Below are positions 21,501 through 25,174 of a stretch of DNA of 25,174 bases, piece after piece. This DNA comes from Zancudomyces culisetae (lineage: Eukaryota > Kickxellomycota > Harpellomycetes > Harpellales > Legeriomycetaceae), in NCBI GenBank assembly GCA_001969505.1, contig LSSK01000099.1, forward strand, positions 1 to 25,174, given 5' to 3'. The position numbers and the translations under genes were made by a program. The notes beneath the pieces were generated by a model. It saw only the letters and a program-made list of their open reading frames with translations. It had not been told where the DNA came from and did not search any database. Position 1 is the first letter of the stretch, and each line of letters opens with the position of its first letter.

Positions 21501-22043
21501 CTTCCCAATCAACCCGGGAATGTTTTTTACAAAATCTTTTAAGTCTATCTTGAACTCCTCGGGTTCGCTGTTTTCTTTGTATAGACCCTTTCTTTTCAAA
21601 TGCTCCTTTGAAAGATTCATAGTCATTTCCTTAAAATTTATACTTTCATTCTTCTTTGCTGTTTTGTTTTTGTTTTGCGTTTCTGGTTTGAAAAACACCT
21701 TTTCGCTCAAACTTTTTGGTAGCAGCTCTACGCGCAATTCATTTCTAACACAAGATCCATTGACTTTTGATGTGGACCCAGCTTCCTGCGCCAGCGTCGA
21801 GTATGATCTTTTTAAAGTACTCATTCTTGTTTTGGCCTTTCCTTTGCCTTTTGTCTGCCTTCCCTCGCATTCTAATACTTTATCGTTATTATTTGGTTTT
21901 CGTAGTTCGGATATATTTATTTCTGCTGCTCTTGTCTCCAAACCAACATTTCTTTTTCTATTCTGGGTACCAATCGTTTGCTTTTTGTTTCCCAGATTGC
22001 TAAAAACTGGAGAAATGATTATCTTTTTAATGTTATTAAACAT
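18510..22043 (-). CDS. MIP1: Mitochondrial DNA polymerase gamma catalytic subunit (family A polymerase with 3'-5' exonuclease)
   Basis: Replicates and proofreads mitochondrial DNA in the matrix. A single exon of 1177 codons from the ATG at 22043; the frame upstream reaches a stop with no earlier ATG. The first 35 residues (MFNNIKKIIISPVFSNLGNK...) are basic, hydroxylated and free of acids, as in a mitochondrial targeting sequence. Exonuclease motifs: Exo I VFDIES (256-261), Exo II IGHNVGFD (330-337), Exo III YCMSD (451-455). Polymerase motifs: A VGADVDSEELWIAS (about 778-791), B RNDSKVFNYSRIYGAG (833-848), C SIHDEIRYL (987-995). All catalytic acids are present. Motif B has Ser where the yeast and human enzymes have Gly (NYGRIYGAG). 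About 180 residues follow motif C, so there is a C-terminal extension as in fungal Mip1. The lack of introns contrasts with its neighbours. It is divergent from the bZIP-like gene. Confidence 0.97.
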   Translation of the reverse strand: MFNNIKKIIISPVFSNLGNKKQTIGTQNRKRNVGLETRAAEINISELRKPNNNDKVLECEGRQTKGKGKAKTRMSTLKRSYSTLAQEAGSTSKVNGSCVRNELRVELLPKSLSEKVFFKPETQNKNKTAKKNESINFKEMTMNLSKEHLKRKGLYKENSEPEEFKIDLKDFVKNIPGLIGKDIEEHFVNLGKMSAYPYIDWATKLSTLEKAPKKPLKEDIRLKNDGWTRYEYDEAKESFTIERVDIPCLSESALVFDIESMSALHGYPVMAAAMSERAWYIWLSPYLVGTSHDHRWLIPLTTSKEQSEEELQQSKIGIPNTRKQSKRLVIGHNVGFDRSRVQDEYSLRASENEYIDTMSLHIASNGMSSQQKLVYKKFQSVKKKSVENEGLGMTGDAYKHHQAFMDVSSTYSLKDVAKFYYNIDMDKEIRNIFFEGCVTEVRQDIPNLIEYCMSDVSVTFQVYKKTFQNFLKLCPHPVSFAGMLMLGKAFLPVNTSQWRDFIDRCEGMLNEMKQKIESKLAELAEKALVFDENNKYMDDPWLKHLDWSKKETRYREKSMNFLNSKPKWYKELYDRKEKRIKITVRNKIAPYLLRISWLGFPLYHSRRNGWTFRVPNEYLENEHDSTAASLRRMNPIHFSNDTKEIEEERTAYNDREHAKYFKIPHKDGEEANCGSPLSKVYIAAYEKGILTSDYSVAKEALEINMVTSYWISARERVKSQFVVDFHDQGIILPLSVPMGTITRRTVESTWATASNAKSNRIGSELKTLVKAPEGYKFVGADVDSEELWIASLIGDSQFGEHGATSLGFMTLMGNKNDGTDLHSTTAKIMGISRNDSKVFNYSRIYGAGVKHATQLLLQANQTIGATEAAQRAKNLYLATKGHKSSSRLNNNIITRVFGKNKPFWHGGTESYMFNALESIATSDNPRTPVLGCGIAEGLRASAVGDGYMTSRVNWVVQSSGVDYLHLLLISMDYLITKFDIDARFVLSIHDEIRYLSSDADVYRTALALQIANLWTRSLFSYKLDISNLPISVAFFSAVDVDTVLRKETNLDCITPSNPVAIPHGESYDMNQIIGLTNGGRLESTHTCDSKSTPVDRLSKSYTYSYPTNMQQSPQATEALLPSEKYMKLKLQMAENPSELYKFLTEFKSSLNKGAAYARLKPKYSVSTVRSVPKKSDI

Positions 22044-22948
22044 TTTGCTGCGTACTATCAATATTACACCTTCTTGGCTATATTAGTATTTTTGTGTGAG
22101 TGATCTTTTTTTCTCTAGTATTTTACATGAAAGATTTATTGATTGACCTAACTGATATATTTAAGCTCTAACATTCTCCAAAGCTCATTTAGAGCTTTTG
22201 TCCTCAAAAATTCGTTTTATTTTTGGTTCAATCGTTTCTAAAGTTTTACCTTGATTCAAAAGTTGATGGTGAATTACAAGCCTTATTGGCAGAAACAAAA
22301 TAAATACCCAATAATTTACTACATATTCATACACAAAGTTGTGCAATAAATGCCAAGGGGAAACAAAAGATGCTACAAGAAAAGCGCTGCCTTGTGTCGC
22401 TCGGTTTCTTAGATAGTCAACATGTCTCTGGTGTTTTGTATCGATGTTAATTCAATGCAGTCCCAAAATCTAAACCTGTATAGTGTAAAATAAAGAGTTT
22501 AATTTTACTGCAGGTTCTTGCAGTATACAGCTGCCCTTGGTGAACGGTGCTATAGCACCAAAGTGAATATTTTTCTACAATATATTTTTCCCGACAAAAA
22601 GAAATCACAAGAACAAAGGTTTCAGTTTGGGAACAGGTTCATGTAAACGTCGAACCAAAGGTGGATGTGGACGTGAGTGTGAATGCGTATTTTACTGCGC
22701 TATATGTTTATACTCTGTAAAAGAATGAACTGTGGTGCATGAGGATAGCTCTCCTGATCATGCTTTGTTGTACGGCTGCAGCTCTAACTTTCTATAGTGT
22801 AATGAAAATACATAAAATGCTCTATAGAATCTATAAAATGTTGAATTATTTCAAACAGAATCAGCATCAAATTAAAGAATAACAGAATATAAAGGATAAG
22901 TTCGCCCCATATTCAAGTCAAAAGCTAGGATTCTGGAAAGCCTTGGAA
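22044..22948. other. Divergent intergenic region between MIP1 and the bZIP-like gene
   Basis: About 900 bases that must contain both promoters. It holds a 14-bp perfect palindrome (22546-22559), a nearby CTGCAG...TTGCAG repeat (22508-22523), and a 53-codon cysteine-rich frame without ATG (22567-22728). No RNA gene or additional CDS can be supported. Confidence 0.6.
22546..22559. promoter_or_regulatory. 14-bp perfect palindrome GGTGCTATAGCACC
   Basis: The sequence equals its own reverse complement over all 14 bases. It lies about 500 bases upstream of the MIP1 ATG and about 390 bases upstream of the bZIP-like ATG. Its symmetry and its GC-rich arms in AT-rich surroundings suit a binding site for a dimeric factor. 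Function is inferred from position and symmetry only. Confidence 0.4.
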
Positions 22949-23458
22949 ATGTCGAAACAGAATAGTAAGAGTCTGTATGAAATACAACAATATAATTACA
23001 AAGAAAAAAAAATGGGAGAAACTGTTTATGCGCAGAACAAAAGAGCTGCAAACAAACTCAGTGCTAGAAAGTATCGTGAAAACAAAAAGAAGAGAAAGTC
23101 TAAAGCATCCCAAAACATTTATTTAATAATCGAAAGGTTGTCAAAATGTATTGGTATTCTTAAATATTGTATTCATATGTACGATAAAGAAAGAAAGAAC
23201 GTAATGAAGAAGCTGAACGAGGAGCTCTTTATACAAAGCCTACTAAACTCAAACGAGCCGCCAAAGTTGTTCTGTGTATATGATTTTCATCTTGACGTTC
23301 AGTATATTAGTAAAGCCGATTCAAAATCAGAAATCCATAAAATCATAAATAACTATAGTAGAATCAGCAAAGCTGGCTCAGATGCTCAGCGAGAGTTGAT
23401 GGATATTTACAAGGACACAATTCTACTTTATAATAAAGTTAAGGTCGTTTTAAAATAG
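22949..23458 (+). CDS. Small bZIP-like protein with an atypical zipper
   Basis: 169 residues from the ATG at 22949 to TAG. Residues 30-50 (NKRAANKLSARKYRENKKKRK) match a bZIP basic region: Asn35 and Arg43 keep the N-x7-R spacing, and NKLSARKYR resembles the Gcn4/ATF4 type. From the GCN4 register the leucine positions at Arg+10, +17, +24 and +31 are Ala, Ile, Cys and Cys, while the companion heptad positions (+14, +21, +28, +35) are Ile, Leu, Leu and Tyr. The helix is therefore hydrophobic but not a classic leucine zipper. Residues 100-169 (FCVYDFHLDVQYI... to VKVVLK) are of unknown fold. bZIP factors bind DNA as dimers in the nucleus; this one may be a diverged member, or a basic coiled-coil protein with a chance match. 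It is transcribed away from MIP1 and converges on the CPSF6-like gene. Confidence 0.6.
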   Translation: MSKQNSKSLYEIQQYNYKEKKMGETVYAQNKRAANKLSARKYRENKKKRKSKASQNIYLIIERLSKCIGILKYCIHMYDKERKNVMKKLNEELFIQSLLNSNEPPKLFCVYDFHLDVQYISKADSKSEIHKIINNYSRISKAGSDAQRELMDIYKDTILLYNKVKVVLK

Positions 23459-23844
23459 ATACGTAGCTTGGAATCGGTCGGGTCTTTGATCATTTCATCA
23501 AGAGTGAACCCATTTATTCCCAGTTGTACATTCTTTTTTTATATGCGTTGTTTAAAATGTCAATAAAACCCCTGTCAATTTCAAGGAATAAAGCACCACT
23601 TTGTATAAATCGAGATATTTATTTATTTCTACAAAAACCTACTTATTGCTAAAAAAAAAACAAAACAAAACAGCAGAATTGGAAATGAATATGTAAAGGC
23701 AGCGATAAAAGTGCAAAAAGGCAATACTACATGTGTTCCTTGGATCCTTCTATTTCAATAATATATTTTAATACCTAATTGGAACTGCTTCTTTTTCTTT
23801 TCCTCCTACCTCTTCCCTCTCACTCTCTCCCGCCTCATCCATCT
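23459..23844. other. Short spacer between convergent genes
   Basis: The shared 3' region of the bZIP-like gene (+) and the CPSF6-like gene (-). It contains two AATAAA signals for the plus-strand gene and a CTTTTTCTTTTCC-type pyrimidine tract near 23788-23830. That tract is either non-coding or, on the minus strand, an alternative last exon of the CPSF6-like gene. Confidence 0.6.
23562..23592 (+). terminator. Polyadenylation signals of the bZIP-like gene
   Basis: AATAAA at 23562-23567 and again at 23587-23592, about 105 and 130 bases after the stop codon. The spacing suits a short 3' UTR before the convergent neighbour. Confidence 0.45.
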
Positions 23845-25166
23845 TCAAGAAAAGGTTTCGATTGCTAAGCCAAATAAACAATATGAAGCGGAACAAAACA
23901 AAACATAAAATATTTTTATCGATATTACTATCAACATCAAATAATAAAAACACTCACATTTCCGTGGGCTCTTTCCAGCAGATATACCCCGATCGTCTGG
24001 TAAATGCTCAGTAGGCTTCCTTTTTTGACCAACAATCTGTGTACTTGAACTGCTTTGAGGTGTAGCAGGTTGAGATTGGCTCGCGGGTTTGAACTGACCC
24101 ACACCACCCACACCACCAATTGTACCTAAATCAAGCAAAAAGTTTTATAAATCATTTAAGAAAAGCAACAGAATAACGTGCTGATCACTTACCCATGTGC
24201 ATACCTGATTGTTGCATGGGAATTCCTGATCTCATTGGGTTCATAAAAGGCATAGAACCCATCATCTGCATTTGCACAGCGGGGTTTGCAATAGGCATAC
24301 CACCCATAGGCATTCCCATAGGCATTCTGTAGTTCATTCCCATTACATTTACGTTCCGCATAGCCATCGACCCCATTGGGACAATGTTCTGGTGCATTAT
24401 CTGTTGAGGGCCTGTACGTGTTTGCAGGTAGCGTTGGTCTAGACTCACTGAGGAGGTTACTATGGGTTTTCTTGGTGCGTTATCTAAAATTAGTCAAGGT
24501 GTAGCAATATATTTATCTGCTTTATTTTGCACCATGTTGCAAATATACATAAAGATAAGGAGTAAAATATCTATAGAAACAAAGACATATCAACTATAAA
24601 CGCAGTATGATTTTTTTGACAAAGAGAGTAATTGGATGTGAAAATACCTTGTGCTGAAGATTTGGCGAGGGTATTCGTGTTTGAAACAAATGTTACTGTA
24701 CAAGGGTTTCCTGAAAATTTTCTATATACACACCCATTAAGTTGAGTAACAAATTAATAGCTGTTTAAAGGAATTAATTATAATAGAATCGCTTGCCAAA
24801 GACAAATGTATTAGATCCAATGTATTTATCACATTGTATCATAAAAATTTTGCAGGTTCAGAAAAAAAATAATTACAAGTGCAAAAAAATCTAAAAATAC
24901 AACTTACAACTGGGTCAACTTGGCCTTGGCCTTTTCGCTTGATTCTATGTCTATGAATTCGATGTTCACGGCCCTAAATTTATGTACATTTACACATAAA
25001 TATACGTATACTTGTAATAAGGGGTACTGCCCTACTGTAATAGTGTTGAAGACAATTACCCTAATGATTTCCCATTAATTTTATTCTCTCTGAAGGCAAT
25101 CTCTTTGATATTTTTTTCAACACCAACAACAGAAATTATATCTCGTAATTCATCTTCTGTTGTCCA
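23845..25166 (-). CDS. CPSF6: CPSF6-like RRM protein (cleavage factor Im large subunit type), 5' partial
   Basis: Six exons are visible: 25166-25060, 24973-24908, 24721-24648, 24483-24193, 24125-23958 and 23864-23845. Every junction keeps phase with GT-AG ends (for example GTAAGT, GTGAGT). The first visible exon starts at an acceptor with WTTEDELRDIISVVGVE, the WTTD/E signature of CPSF6/7. NKINGKSLG-AVNIEF is RNP1, split by an intron, and LKFSGNPCTVTFVS closes the RRM. Then come a Met/Gly/Pro-rich stretch (MNYRMPMGMPMGGMPIANP), Gly/Val and Ser/Gln-rich parts, and a basic end (QKRKPTEH, GKSPRK). In animals and plants CFIm binds UGUA elements and helps choose poly(A) sites. The animal RS domain is not seen. 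The 3' end is uncertain: the GTGAGT donor gives a tail SIETFS-stop, while a weaker GTGTTT donor (23951) would give an acidic tail ending at 23768. The RRM start lies beyond the window. Confidence 0.72.
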
Positions 25167-25174
25167 CTAATAAG

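Noticed and set aside
22567-22728. Cysteine-rich 53-codon plus-strand frame (CKRRTKGGCGRECEC region)
   Set aside because: No ATG and no secretion signal. The Cys spacing matches no family I know, and its length fits chance.
5860-25166. Non-standard genetic code (TAA or TAG as sense)
   Set aside because: The recognised genes end at TAG (MIR, PLD-like, MIP1, bZIP-like) or TGA (UBC12, CPSF6-like), and the 521-residue gene ends at TAA. No conserved coding region contains an internal stop, so the standard code fits.
1-25174. CRISPR array, prophage, insertion sequence or retrotransposon
   Set aside because: Tandem repeats here are simple microsatellites without spacers. No reverse transcriptase, transposase, integrase or long terminal repeats were found on either strand.

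Overview
The window reads as nuclear DNA from a fungus, most likely an early-diverging lineage (Mucoromycota- or Zoopagomycota-like). The reasons are GT-AG introns of 67-186 bases, strongly AT-rich intergenic DNA full of T-rich microsatellites, a mitochondrial DNA polymerase whose motif A and B neighbourhood looks fungal, and two features unlike ascomycete yeasts: an XMAP215-family protein with at least four TOG domains, and a CPSF6-like RRM protein. The lineage is inferred. Nothing here looks bacterial, phage or transposon-derived.

Layout. 1-3739 (-): XMAP215/Stu2-type microtubule polymerase, two exons seen, running off the left edge. 3740-5859: low-complexity spacer with a G-quadruplex-prone tract and a purine/(GT)n block. 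5860-7957 (-): two-exon gene for a disordered, Gly/Pro/Asn-rich protein with one short hydrophobic segment and a C-terminal triple MIR domain. 7958-9584: spacer. 9585-10593 (-): two-exon single-HKD phospholipase D/nuclease-family protein. 10594-14188: about 3.6 kb with no gene I can defend. 14189-15754 (+): unknown 521-residue Lys/Ser-rich, probably nuclear protein. 15755-16495: spacer. 16496-17283 (-): UBC12, the NEDD8-conjugating enzyme, three exons. 17284-18509: spacer with one weak candidate small two-exon gene (+). 18510-22043 (-): MIP1, mitochondrial DNA polymerase gamma, one exon. 22044-22948: divergent promoter region with a 14-bp perfect palindrome. 22949-23458 (+): small atypical bZIP-like protein. 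23845-25166 (-): CPSF6-like cleavage-factor protein, six exons seen, 5' end off the right edge.

The genes do not form a pathway. They are a typical eukaryotic mix of cytoskeleton, neddylation, mitochondrial DNA replication, mRNA 3'-end processing and transcription. Several true starts or exons were fixed by combining splice sites, reading phase and family alignment. The main points for follow-up are the multi-TOG protein, the MIR protein architecture, two introns that are stop-free and a multiple of three long, the cysteine-bearing bZIP-like protein, and the palindrome between MIP1 and that gene. No novel multi-gene system was found.
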